Positions 53,000-64,000 of a stretch of 64,000 bases of DNA are shown in pieces. The position numbers were made by a program, and so were the translations under genes. The notes beneath the pieces are model-generated. The model was not told the DNA's origin, made no database searches, and worked only from the letters and a program-made list of their open reading frames with translations. This DNA comes from Watersipora subatra (Eukaryota > Bryozoa > Gymnolaemata > Cheilostomatida > Watersiporidae). Where the stretch lies: the NCBI RefSeq assembly GCF_963576615.1, contig NC_088708.1, positions 60,065,196 through 60,129,195 of the forward strand. Reading direction: 5' to 3'. Numbering within the stretch: position 1 is the stretch's first letter; every line of letters begins with the position of its first letter.

Positions 53000-55997
53000 T
53001 AACACCACCAATCGATCGCCTTCAAGTATTGATGAACAATTGTGCAGCTATCTATTTTCTGTTTTGTTGACACATCTGACGATTTATCACGACAAACTAG
53101 AATGTCACGGAAGATGTATAATAAATCTAACGCTATACACGCTTCGTTTTTCTCTCAAGTGCAGCGATATAGACTACCATTCAAACCAAATTTGAGAACT
53201 TGCCTGACTTGACATTCTATATTATATGGAATTTGTTACGTAGTACGAAACAAAAACTGCACATAAATTCTGGGCATTATCTGATATTTACGATATAGGA
53301 GGTATACGTTATAGGAGTGTCTACTATTGCTTGATATGCATATGATTATAAAATTCCTAGCTAGGGCAGTGTAAGCAAGAGTCTCCAGCCAGAACTCTGT
53401 CGGTACAACAACAAAAATGGGATTTAAACTAAGGGAAAACAAAATTTGGTATAAGCGACTCTCAAGGTTTTGTTGAATGATAGTAGACCTAGCTGTGAGC
53501 AAAAAGTATTTAGTTTCACTAAAAATTTTTTGTGTGTTGATCCTGACAATAAATGTTGAGTAAAATAACAAATAATATAACATTAACTTGATTGTAATTG
53601 CACTATAGGTGATCTGTTTTGATGGCTTTTGTAAACAGAGGTATGCCTGCTTATGATTCTTCATTCTGGGTTGCACTATGCTAGCTTCAGATATAAACAT
53701 TATTAAATATCAACTGATAAATTGCCTTTTAGCCTGGTTCTGGTATAACATAGCAGTATTTGCACATTATATAGCAAAAGACTCCAATAAAATATATTAT
53801 AATTGTAGACAAGATTGGCCAGATTTAACATAATGTTTGAACATGCGTATACATGTAACTATATGAAAGTAAATTGCTGACCATTAGTATTAGTAGTGTC
53901 TTAATATTTAGTTGGCCAGCCCTTATTGTCAATCACAGGATGGGATGAAATGGGTGCCCAATAATTAGATTATATTTCTTGAGAATGCTCTTGGCGGCAG
54001 ATAAAGTGACTATAAAATTTGCTTTTCAAACATGTACAAACGGAGATAAGAAAAATGAGCTTATGCCAGAAATGACAAAAACAAATCACTAGGTGATCCG
54101 ATAATTACAATCATCATGGCATATTGTTGGCATGCTTTTATCACTAATATATATGACTATATATAAAATATTTACCATCGAGTAGGCTATACAATATAAA
54201 TCATAATATAAATATTATGGCATATCAATAAAAGCAAATACAATGAGATATAAATAAAACTTTGAGTCCTGGTTTAGGCACTGAGACCTATTATACATGT
54301 ATGATTAATATTTATCAAACTATTTAAGAACATTTCATAGTTGCGACAGAAGAATGTTAGGCGATAAAAGTTGTTGAAGGGACAATTCAAATCAATGAAG
54401 TAATTATGGGTATGGAAACGTGTTAAAAAACAACTTTGACTCTGATAAAATGGTTATGCTTCATTGTAGCTTTGCAGAATGTTGGCCAGATTAATATCTC
54501 TGTTGGAAAATTTATGTGCAAGAACTCAGTAAGTGGGTAAAACAACAATCAAGGAAAATGTCGATTCAACAGATCCTTTATAACCTAGGAAATAGATTCC
54601 TAGAATTTACTCTACAGCAGTGCGGAGTACTCTACATGCTCTATGCTGACCAAAATCAGTGTATCAGGAAATCAAATGCAAACCCTGGCAAGTGTCGATT
54701 GTGAAGCGGCAACTTCTTTCTGGCAAACCGATTATACTCATTCTAGAAAAACAATGTTTTTGCACGATGGCAATAAATGCAAATATACTTGCTATTAAAA
54801 CCATAACTGTCACGTACAACATTTATCGTACTTTTCAATGTTATATATGTTTTTAAAACGCTAGGCTACTCTTAAACACTAAGACTTCCAGATACCTGGT
54901 TGAGCTTGTTCATTTTAGTGTGAAATCAACCAACAGCAAGCATGGCTGGAGTCAGGTAGTGAAAAGAAAAAACCCGACACCTTGTCTCTTCGAACGGCAT
55001 TTTCCAAGTCATGGATCAAATGACTAGCGTGGAGACTGCTTTGCAAACCGAAGGTGTCATGAGTATTGTTTTTTGATAAAACAATGTCATAAGGACATAA
55101 ACTCATTTTACAATCAACTGTGGTAACACATAATTAATTCCGCACATTAGAAACGATATTGGACCTACTACTGATCACCGCAAAACTCCAGATGCTACTG
55201 GAAAGCTCACCAAACGCTCAGCACTTCATATCATTCATTGTATTCTGTTACTGAGATAATCGTAAAGCCAATTGATGGGCTAGGTCTACTCCAATAATTT
55301 GCTTTCTGTTTACCCATCGGAGTTTGATACTATACTTTATCAAAAGCTTTTTAGAAGCCTAAACTAGTGTACGAGTCATGCTTTCTTTCATCTGCAGCCT
55401 TTGCCATATCATTATGTGTAGTGAAAAGTTGAGTTTCGCATGACATTCTCTCCACGCTGTTTGCTCCACATGTGCGTATTCGGCTTTTACTCAAACAATG
55501 AAAGACAATATGCTCCATCAATTTAAATGATGTGCTGATGAACCATGTAGGGTAGAATATTTAGCAAAATTATACTCACTTCCAATATGTATGGAAAAGG
55601 GATGTATACGCCAACTTCCATTGTGTAGGAAACATTCCAGTTCTCAAGGATGCTTGAGATATCAATTGTAAGCATGAACAAGAGTAAGGAAATCAACCAA
55701 TAGAATTTTTTGAGCTTGGCGTCCTTTCTTATGCCAGCAAGCCCAAAAGATTTGTCAAACACAACACTGTAGATATGGTTTTCAATCATGTTGGCTGATC
55801 TCTACTATGTTATCCGTTTGAAGTTTCACATTATTTTGCATTATGGTAAATTTAAATTACCAGAGTTTCTTCAAATCTTTTCGCTGTTCCACATTTTTCT
55901 TTGGCCACAAACTTGAATATTTATAATTCTAAGGACAGAAATCTTGCATCACCATTTTGTAAAAATATTAGAAAACTTTGATTCTCTCGCGCCCATA
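53000..55997. other. Gene-free interval
   Basis: AT-rich sequence between the kinase promoter and the LTR retrotransposon. Open stretches up to ~150 codons occur but have no recognisable domain or codon bias. Confidence 0.45.
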
Positions 55998-56298
55998 TGA
56001 CATTTTTAATTTTAGTCTTATCATCATCCATCCTTCCCTGCAAACAACCTGCAACAATTATTATGTTTGCTATTTCACAATTAGTAATCTTTCGTGTTTC
56101 ATGATTTTATTTAATTAGTTCCTGCTCACATCCTGTTTAGCGTTTTCTGTCTTTTTGTTGTAGATAGTCTAAGTGCCGGACTTTGAAATCAAATGAATTT
56201 GCCAGCCAATACAAACTTTTATTCCCTCACTACAATGTCTGTCTGCAATCTACCAATTGCCACTACATCATACAACTAACAAAACGCATAACATTACA
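55998..56298 (+). repeat. 5' LTR of the Gypsy-type element
   Basis: Starts TGACATTTTT and ends ACATTACA, with TG...CA termini. Shares several blocks with the 3' LTR, such as CCAATACAAACT, TTATTCCCTCACT and CGCATAACATTACA. Confidence 0.9.
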
Positions 56299-57650
56299 TG
56301 GTATCAGGACAGTTGAGCTCGTACCATGGAGAGCTTACGTAGACCTAATGCACTATTTTTCGATGGAAACACGGCAGAGAATTAGAGGATATTCGAGACC
56401 GAGCATGACATCTACATCAAGGCTGGGTTCTCAGACAAGCCACCAAAAGTTTTAGCCATGATCCTGTTGAATCTTGCCGGCTCAGAATCTATAGAGAAGT
56501 ATAGACCAATCTCATACTTATCTGCAAGACCTGACCCGGCCACTCCGGACCAGAATCTTTTGCCAACGTCTAGAGATGACTCTGGAGTATTAAAAAAAAT
56601 TCAAAGAATTGTGTAGCCCGATTACTAACGTGATATTGGAAAGCCACCAATTCAACACAAGAGTTCAGTTGATGACAGAGCCATTCACACAGTACTACAG
56701 CCCTACAAAACTTGATTAGTTAATGGGCATACGGCGATTTCACAGATGACTTATTGAGGGATAGGATTATGGCTGGCATCCATGATAACGCAGTAAGAAA
56801 ACAACTATTGAAAACTTTTGACCTGACTCTCTTCAAAGAATTACAGAAATGTGAAATCAGCGAAGCCGCAGAGAGTGGTATTGCTATGTTCAGTCCTACG
56901 CTACCAGCGGTACGACGGTTGATGCTGTACGCCCGTCCTCTAAACATAGTGACACAAGATCTCTCGTTCCATCTAGATCACATTTGTCAAACTCAAGGTC
57001 CTTGGGTCACACTTGGCCCACCTTGTAATCAGATTTGGCTCGCTAGATCATTTTACATAATCGTTATTCGTGGCCCATCGATATGAAGTGCTGATGACAT
57101 AATACTGCACAGAACTCCAGATCTCATAATGCCACGCTTAGCTGCCTTGCTGCATACTTCTCAGGTCAATATAACCTGAAGTTTGTTTCAGTATGATATT
57201 TCTTTCTGTTTTTATTATATTTACGTTTCAAAAACATTTAGTTTTAGTGTCTTCAATAAATGTTTATTCCGTTCGGCTCACGACCTAGATTGTGTTTTCA
57301 ATTTTGGCCCCTTGTACAATTGAGTTTGATAACCCTGATCTAAATGTTGATGCTGTGGTTACAGTCAACACAGATGAGTGTCTTGTCCTGCGAAGGGTAA
57401 AAGATGTTCAGCATGCAATGTATGCCAGACATCAGATAGCTGTGCAGTGAGAAGGTTGTATGGATTTCTGATGATAACGCTGAGGATCTTCTCATTGAGG
57501 TAATCGATTATTTCAAAGCTGCTAACAACATGTGTGTTCCTACGAGCGCAGTCACTGTTATTGATATTCAACTGTTTAGCAACACAATCTAACAACCATC
57601 AGTAAAGCATGACACAGAAACCAAAGCCAATGTGATATCTGATAAGAACG
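56299..57650 (+). pseudogene. Gag-region remnant
   Basis: Degraded gag of the Gypsy-type element, recognised by position after the primer-binding site and by gag-like wording typical of this group. It is interrupted by the 359-bp hAT-like MITE. Not functional. Confidence 0.6.
56979..57337. mobile_element. hAT-like MITE inside the gag remnant
   Basis: 359 bp. The right terminus, read inward, is CAGGGTTATCAAACTCAA and the left is CACATTTGTCAAACTCAA. It is flanked by an 8-bp target duplication with one difference (ATCTAGAT at 56971-56978, ATCTAAAT at 57338-57345). Inner ends carry GGTCC...GGGCC-type motifs known from invertebrate hAT MITEs. No coding capacity. Confidence 0.8.
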
Positions 57651-58780
57651 CGTTTAGATATGGTTACGAGGGTTCTATTGATAAGTCTGAGTGAACCACT
57701 AGTGGGTCTTAATGGCAGCATTACCAAACTAGAAGAAATGATATCTCTTATTTGCTGCAAGGGTAGTGAACATTTTCCTATACCATTTCATGTTATACCA
57801 GGTGGAGCACAAACAGTTTTTTGCTTACAAGATAGCGTACGTCTAGGTTTTGCCATCTTGCCTCCCGATGCGCATGAGATAAGCAAAGTAGTTACCCCAT
57901 CACGTTCAGATAAGATACTTGTTGGGTTCAGTGAACTGTTCAATAATAAGCTTGGTATCCTTCCAGTAACCTACTGAATTTGAATAAATGAGCGCGTCGA
58001 CCCAGTTGTTTGATCTACCAAATCAGTCCTGCATGCCCACGAATCAAGAAGCAGAAGAGCTCTTGAGGTTATGGTAAAACGAGGTATTACAACATTTGTG
58101 TCAGTTGATGAGCCTACGAATTGGGTTTCATCAATGGTGATATAACAGAAGAAAGATACAAATGACATCAGGGTTTCCATCAACTCAGGTGATTTGAACA
58201 GAGCTATAAAAAACCTTACTATTCAACACGAAAAATTGAGCAGATCGCAGCATATATTCCTGGAGCCAAGTACTTTATGACCATAAATGCCCAAGAAGCC
58301 TTATATTATATCAAGTTAGACAAGCAAGCATCACACCTCACAACGTTCATAACGCCTTTCGGTCGTTACAGATACCTACACATGTCTATGGGTTTATGCT
58401 CATCAAGTGAGGTGTATCAGAAAGCCATTGAGCAACTACTAGAAGGACACCTGTGCTGTGTCATGTGTAATGACATTCATGTGTATGGAACCAAAAAATT
58501 GGAACATGATGTACACTTAAAAACAGTCCTGTAGGGATGCAAGAGGATCAACCTGAAGCTGTCTGCCCGGAAATGTGTGTATAGACATTCCCAGGTGATC
58601 TACATAGGACATATGCTTTCAGAAGAAGGACTCAAACCTGATCCTGAGAAGGTCAGAGTGATATCAGCGCTTCCAGATCTTAGTAACAAGGAAGAGTGGC
58701 TGAGATTCCTCGATATGACTAAGCACTTGGCGAAATTCATTCCTCAATTGAGTGATATCGCTTCACCTCTCAACTAGTTG
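57650..58780 (+). pseudogene. Protease-RT linker and reverse transcriptase remnant
   Basis: Recognised from the conserved LPVTY linker, the TTFITPFGRYRYLHM block and the GHMLSEEGLKPDPEKV block of Gypsy reverse transcriptases. Broken. Confidence 0.85.
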
Positions 58781-58849
58781 CTAAAGAAGCAGACAGAGTG
58801 GCAATGAACTGCCAACTATTCCGACGCCATAAAAAACATCAAACGTAAA

Positions 58850-59220
58850 ATAGCAATGCCGCTTACCTAAAGTATTTTGACATGAGAAAGCCAGTCACTC
58901 TCACCTGTGATGCCTCGAAGGCTCGTGCTTACAGTCAGAAAAACCAGTGAGCTACATGACCTGGGCTATGACAGAAACTCATCACCCTCACATTGAAAAA
59001 GCGATGCTGGCAGTAGTCTTTAATTGTCATAAATTTAAGGACTACATCCTTGGTAACCCTGCAGTGACTGTGGAAACAGACAAAAAACTACTGGTAACTA
59101 TTCTACAAAAACCACTTTCGTCAGCTCCAGAGAATGATTCAAAAGATTCAAGAATCCAACATCAAGCAGGTGTACAACAAAAGACATGTTCATAGCAGAC
59201 TTGCCACTGAGAGCTTATCT
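58850..59220 (+). pseudogene. RNase H remnant
   Basis: Recognised from the TLTCDASK-like start and the EKAMLAVVFNCHKFKDYILG block that follows reverse transcriptase in Gypsy elements. Broken. Confidence 0.7.
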
Positions 59221-59279
59221 GCTGGAATAATACGACTGTGAATTTGAGGCTGACAAGTGTATAGTGACCTCTTCCGATG

Positions 59280-60500
59280 CTCATAGCAGACTTGCTATCG
59301 GGAGCTTATCTGCAGGAATCATATGTCTCTGAATTTGAGGTTGACGATTGTATAGTGATCTTTTCCGTGTCAATTACTGATTCAAAACAAGCAGAATTAC
59401 AACATATTTTAGAGAACGATCCCACAATCAGAAAGATTATGGAGTACTGTGATGCTGGATGGCCAAAAGCTGATTCAGGACTTCACTTCATGAGGGAGGT
59501 GTCGTCTATAAAGGTACATGTATTGTCGTACCGAAAGCTCTACGAGACAACTATCTCAAACTACTCCATCAAAGTCATTCAGGCATTGAGGCTACCTGGA
59601 GAAAAGCCCGTGAGATCATGTATTGGCCTAATATGTCAACAAAGATGGAAAGCTTTATCTAAAACTGCGAGACATGTTAGACAACTTGGAATCACTAACA
59701 GAAAACTCCAGTTAACACATATCCAGTACCCAGTCAGCCATTTGCAATCACAGCAACGGATCTATTCAAATGGCATCACAAATCCTATCTCGTTATAGTC
59801 GATTCATTTTTGAGCTAGATTGAAGTCGACCTTCTATCAAACGACTTCAGGAGCCGTTATCGACAAGCTGAAGGCCCACTTTGCCAGGTTCGGGTCGCCA
59901 GTACAGCTCATAATGAACTTATGAGCCTCTAATGAATTTCGTGAGTTGACGAAGAATTGGAACATGGAGAATGTTACTAGTTCCCACGACAGCCAAGCGA
60001 ATGGGCAGGCTGAAAGAGCAGTTTAGAGCAGTTTACTTATGTTACATTGGGCTGGTGAGCCGATCTATCCTTTAAAGGAGAAATCGGCTCACCAGCTCAA
60101 TGTAACATGAGTAGAAGGGCCAGGCAACTCTTACCCATCGCAAGACCACTTCTGAGAAAGTCGAAATAAGCAAGCCACTTACAGAAATATAAATTGCAAA
60201 ACTTTACCGAGTCTTCAATTTGGTGCCACAGTTAGAATGCAGAAGGATAAAGGTTATGGTAGACAAGCACAGGTTATCAAACAAAGACAGGTTATCGGAT
60301 ATGATATATGAACTGATAGTTCGTATATCATCGGAACACTAGATGGTAACGCTGTCCGCAGAACAAGAGCGCAGCTTCTAGGTGTACCTTCAAGATCAGT
60401 CGATAGATAGAGAGACACTCGTCCTATGATAAGTTCAACCATACCAACACCAGAGGCCAAACAATCAAACAATGAACAATCATCCACATCCGAACCAAAC
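59280..60500 (+). pseudogene. Integrase remnant
   Basis: Contains decayed zinc-binding-domain and core wording (for example REIMYWPNMS and ATDLFKWHHKSYLVIVDS), in the expected place after RNase H. Broken. Confidence 0.7.
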
Positions 60501-60532
60501 AACCAATCTACAACCAGTGATTGCATCTCCAG

Positions 60533-62211
60533 CAGGCCTGTATTCCCTGGGCGGCTGGCCGGCCCCAACTTTTTAGGAATTTTTCGCGGCTAAGTACAGT
60601 TAAACTCGGATAACTCGCCCTTAGATAAAATGTAACTTAACTCGAACGGATTTGTTTAGTCCGTTCACACGCAACGATAACTCGACTTGAGTTATCATTG
60701 CGTGGGAACGGACTAACTGGGAACGAACTTAGTCCGTTCCTATGCTTCAGATAACTCGACCTCAACATCATTTACTCGAACAGTTATTTGCCCAACAGCT
60801 ATGGAGACGGTTTTTATCGCTGTAGAATATCACTTTATTCCAAGCCATAGAGACAATCATCAACTTTTAGTAGTTCTTAGTCGTCGTTATTATCATCATC
60901 AGCGGCAAAATATTCTTGTTAACGACTTTTATAAAGGTTTGCAAAAAGTCAAGTTTTACCAAACATCCGCTTGGCCATGTCCCATCGAAAGCGTGGAAAC
61001 CACGGGCTAGCCGGGTCATGCACTCAAAGATTTTCGCCACGCACATACAAAACAAAAACAACAGGGTAGACCCACTTTTCGCGGTCTTCCGCACGAATAT
61101 TAAAAAATACTAACACATGTCAATTCTATCGGCCAAACACAACCTACTAATGGATGAGCAACCTATTAATGTATCCGAATACCTTATATAAAATAAGCCA
61201 ACCAAGTTACATAATGGTTAATACCCATTTTATCTCTGAAAATATGCCTGCCCGCGGTTTTTGGCCAAGAATAACCAGGGTTCATCATACACCAAAATGT
61301 CTTTTATGGGTTCTGGAGGTAGCCCGTTCTGTTTATTAAGTTTGAGCGTCCATATAAACACCCTGCTCCGAATAGAAGCTACAATGTAAGCTAATCACAA
61401 CACCATACAATACCTACGCGCTAGTTATAGTAGTGGAGTGGTAGTTCATTTACGTGTTCATGATTTATTCAACACGTGAATTTGATTGGCTTAAACGTAG
61501 TTTAAGTTTCGGTACGGGGACAATGGACCCACCCGATAATGTTAGATAACGGACTACCTCCGGAACCCGTGAGAGACATTTTGGTGTATAATGAACCCTG
61601 GTTATTCTTGGCCAAAAACCGCGGGCAGGCATATTTCCAGAGATAAAATGGGTATTAACCATTATGTAACTTGGTTGGCTTATTTTATATGAGGTGTTCG
61701 GACACATTAATAGGTTGCTCATCCATTAGTAGGTTGTGTTTGGCGATAGAATTGATATATGTTAGTATTTTTGAATATTCGTGCGGAAGAACGCGAAAAG
61801 TGGGTCTACCCTGTTGGTTTTGTTTTGTATGTGCGTGACGAAAATCCTTGAGTGCGTGAGCCCGCTAGCCCGTGGTGGAAACCTCTGGATGAACTTAAAG
61901 TAAAATCGGCAAAAGATCTTTGGTAAAATGCTAAAAAAAGATGTCTTTTTTCTGAGCGTTTTAACTGCGGTCAAGTTTTACCTATTTTAATATAAAAACG
62001 TCCCGGCAGTCACATCACCTAAAACAAAACAAATCTCAAAAATAGAAAAATGTTGATACTTTTGGATAAAATTTTTTAAAACTTTACATGAGAGGCCCGG
62101 CTGAAGCGCTACATGAAAGAAACCTGTTGGGGCTTGAACCATCCCCCAGGTGTTCATAACTAGTCGCCTAACATTAGCCGCCCCAACTTGCAACCAGTGA
62201 ATACAGGCCTG
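60533..62211. mobile_element. 1.68-kb hAT-like element with internal palindrome
   Basis: Termini CAGGCCTGTATTCCCTGG and the inverse of CAGGCCTGTATTCACTGG, flanked by an exact 8-bp duplication ATCTCCAG (60525-60532 and 62212-62219). Inside are two inverted arms of about 350 bp or more (roughly 60.98-61.34 kb and 61.54-61.89 kb) around a ~200-bp centre. The left part also carries AACTCGGATAACTCG repeats that may be a further nested insertion. No transposase is visible, so it was moved in trans. Confidence 0.8.
60980..61890. repeat. Long internal inverted repeat
   Basis: Left arm text such as AACCTACTAATGGATGAGCA and GCCTGCCCGCGGTTTTTGGC reappears inverted in the right arm. The arms translate to near-identical peptides on opposite strands, which is a by-product of the inversion. 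Confidence 0.9.
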
Positions 62212-62342
62212 ATCTCCAGAACCACCAATCTATAACAAACAATCTACTAACTGTATACCGATTACGTCGACTCTACCAGTCAAGACCACACGTTCTGATC
62301 GATACGTTATCCGTCGAGCCAACCAAACAACCAGTATGACTA

Positions 62343-62356
62343 GAAAAGGGGAGATG
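62343..62356 (+). other. Polypurine tract of the Gypsy-type element
   Basis: GAAAAGGGGAGATG directly before the 3' LTR, the position and composition expected for plus-strand priming. Confidence 0.75.
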
Positions 62357-62621
62357 TGACATTTTTGATCGTAGTCTCATCCTCATCCCTCCTTTCCTGC
62401 AAACAACGATTTTTACGTTTGCTATCTTACAGTTTGTAATTTTTTTGTGTTTCATGTTTATATTTAATTAGTTTTTGCTCACACCCTGTTTAGTGTGTTT
62501 CCTGTATTATTTTGTAGTATGAATTTGCCAACCAATACAAACTGTTATTCCCTCACTGCAATGTCTGCAATCTAACAATTGCCACCACAATCATAGAGCC
62601 TACAAAACGCATAACATTACA
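62357..62621 (+). repeat. 3' LTR of the Gypsy-type element
   Basis: TGACATTTTT to ACATTACA, colinear with the 5' LTR and about 36 bp shorter. Confidence 0.9.
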
Positions 62622-62668
62622 AACCACTATTAATATTTTCCATCAATAAGCACATGTTGGTGGCAAAC

Positions 62669-62843
62669 AGACCTGCCAACCCAAGAGTGGGGCAATGCGT
62701 GAGATTTGGTTTTGGGGCAATTGATGTATCAATGATAGCATATATAAAATTTTTGAAATTGGGGCAAAAATCTCACGCATTTTCATTTTTTCTTTGGAGT
62801 GATTGCGTGAGCCTCACGCCCAATGCGTGAGAGTTGGCAGGTA
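62669..62843. mobile_element. 175-bp MITE with 11-bp target duplication
   Basis: Ends AGACCTGCCAACCC and the inverse of TACCTGCCAACTCT, flanked by exact TGGTGGCAAAC copies (62658-62668 and 62844-62854). The inside repeats a CTCACGCATT / AATGCGTGAG motif in both orientations. The 11-bp duplication fits Mutator-like (MULE) transposition rather than hAT. Confidence 0.8.
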
Positions 62844-62859
62844 TGGTGGCAAACGTGCT

Positions 62860-64000
62860 GTTCGGTTCTACGGACATGTCTCGGGTTGGCCTGCTGCCCC
62901 TATGCCTGGTTGGTTCTGCTTCGCAGTTTCTACGATATTTAACTATATTTACATTTTGTTTAAATAACCTTGCCTGCAAATAAAGGCTTTTTATCGGGAA
63001 TATGCTATAATTTTAGAATATTTTTTCCAATAAAGCAGAATAACAAACTAATACTTTTCAATTCATGAAAATAACTTTTCATTTATATACGTACTAATGA
63101 GTCAAAATTTTGGTTCTCCCTTGCCCCCATCTATTTTTCTAGTTGAAATCTCATTTGCATACACCATCACAACAATAATAAACATCTTGTGACAGTATGG
63201 CGATAATATTGTGATATAACGGTCATAATAACCACAATAATGAACGATATTTATACCGGAAAAAGTATAAAATATTATCCAATTAGCGTCATTCGAGTTT
63301 CGCCAATTAATCATTGCTCAACGCTTTGCTGCATTCCGCATCTGCATTAATGCCCGGATGACCGTGGTATAGCACTAGTTCTGCTGCTGTTGCTAGCGTG
63401 AATAAATCTGATATAATTATTTAGTAAGAACATTGCGCATAGCTCTTAGCTTGGAGAACTGCCCATCACTTTTAGTTTACCACGAATTGGAACTATCGTG
63501 TGTACGCTTCGATTAAACTATAACTGTTTGACGGTGAGCATAAATATTGGGTCTATATCATCGTTACTGCTAGGCCTGCAAGTATCGCCGTGAAGCAATT
63601 TTAGTGGTAAATATTAACCATATTATGTCACTGAACGTGATGGGCGATTAAATAAGAAGTGAAGTGATGTAAGTACGCTTCGTCGATAGAGACCACTATT
63701 CAGGACATCAAGCTCAAAAAATATGTTTTTGAATATTTTATTTTTTAATTATTTAGTGATATATATGGAAGCTTTACAACTGAATCTTTCAGAAATATCA
63801 TATTCTAAGTTATGGGCTCATTTCTATAGCGTTTACTACTTTGATTTTTGAGCTCCTGCATTCCTTATGGGCCTAACTGTGCTAAAATACTATTGAGTGA
63901 CTAAATCGTGTGTGCATAAATACGTTCATTAGTCCTGTCGATGGATTGGCTAGTTATTACAAGTTTTAAAGAAAAACTGTTGACAGATATCCAGCTTTTA
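62860..64000. other. Window end, nothing recognised
   Basis: AT-rich sequence without a supported gene or repeat. Confidence 0.4.

Larger units (their letters stand above)
55998..62621 (+). mobile_element. Decayed Ty3/Gypsy-type LTR retrotransposon
   Basis: Fossil copy with both LTRs, a primer-binding-site-like TGGTATCAGGAC right after the 5' LTR, recognisable gag, protease-RT linker, reverse transcriptase, RNase H and integrase remnants in the usual Gypsy order, and a purine tract (AAAAGGGGAGA) before the 3' LTR. The pol wording resembles the widespread K02A2.6/Mag-like group. It is clearly broken, with on the order of ten or more disruptions. Two hAT-like elements lie inside it; without them and their target duplications it measures about 4.6 kb. 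The LTRs differ by roughly 15% by eye plus length differences, so it is old. No flanking 5-bp target duplication is evident. Confidence 0.9.

Noticed and set aside
53236-53700. 154-codon minus-strand frame
   Set aside because: No recognisable motif; hydrophobic AT-rich text expected by chance in this DNA.
61154-61722. Two near-identical small proteins on opposite strands
   Set aside because: They are the arms of the inverted repeat in the hAT-like element, not genes.

Overview
This window looks like animal genomic DNA: genes split by GT-AG introns, low gene density, AT-rich introns, many minisatellites, and several families of DNA transposons, SINE-like repeats and one old LTR retrotransposon. 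The gene set (proteasome ATPase Rpt5/PSMC3, a KLF15-type zinc finger, an achaete-scute-like bHLH, a Wnt7-like ligand and an ethanolamine kinase) is bilaterian. The repeat style suggests a lophotrochozoan invertebrate (bryozoan, mollusc or annelid grade), but this is inference and the species cannot be fixed from sequence alone.

Layout. 1-16.1 kb: the last six exons of PSMC3 on the + strand. Its long introns hold three related ~0.9 kb elements flanked by TTAA, a ~1.35 kb TA-flanked element plus a truncated relative, an inverted minisatellite, and a 45-bp array beside exon 4. 16.1-23.8 kb: mostly non-genic, with a 31-bp array, one weak candidate coding fragment near 18 kb and a tRNA-derived SINE. 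23.85-26.1 kb: two single-exon transcription factor genes tail to tail, KLF15-like (+) and a bHLH (-). 26.1-33.3 kb: gene-free, with a 1.5 kb array of 23-bp units. 33.35-46.96 kb: a four-exon Wnt gene (+), with a 31-bp array in intron 2 and a 19-bp array in intron 3. 49.97-52.98 kb: a four-exon ethanolamine kinase (-). 56.0-62.6 kb: a decayed Ty3/Gypsy-type LTR retrotransposon with two hAT-like elements inserted in it, followed by a small MITE with an 11-bp target duplication. The rest shows nothing recognisable.

The genes do not form one pathway. PSMC3 is housekeeping protein turnover, ethanolamine kinase starts the CDP-ethanolamine route, and Wnt, KLF and bHLH are developmental regulators. 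No clearly new biological system was found. The points most worth a second look are the KLF15 N-terminal motif, the Wnt acylation-loop substitution, the nested transposons with readable target duplications, and arrays that carry splice-like motifs or stay open in all three frames.
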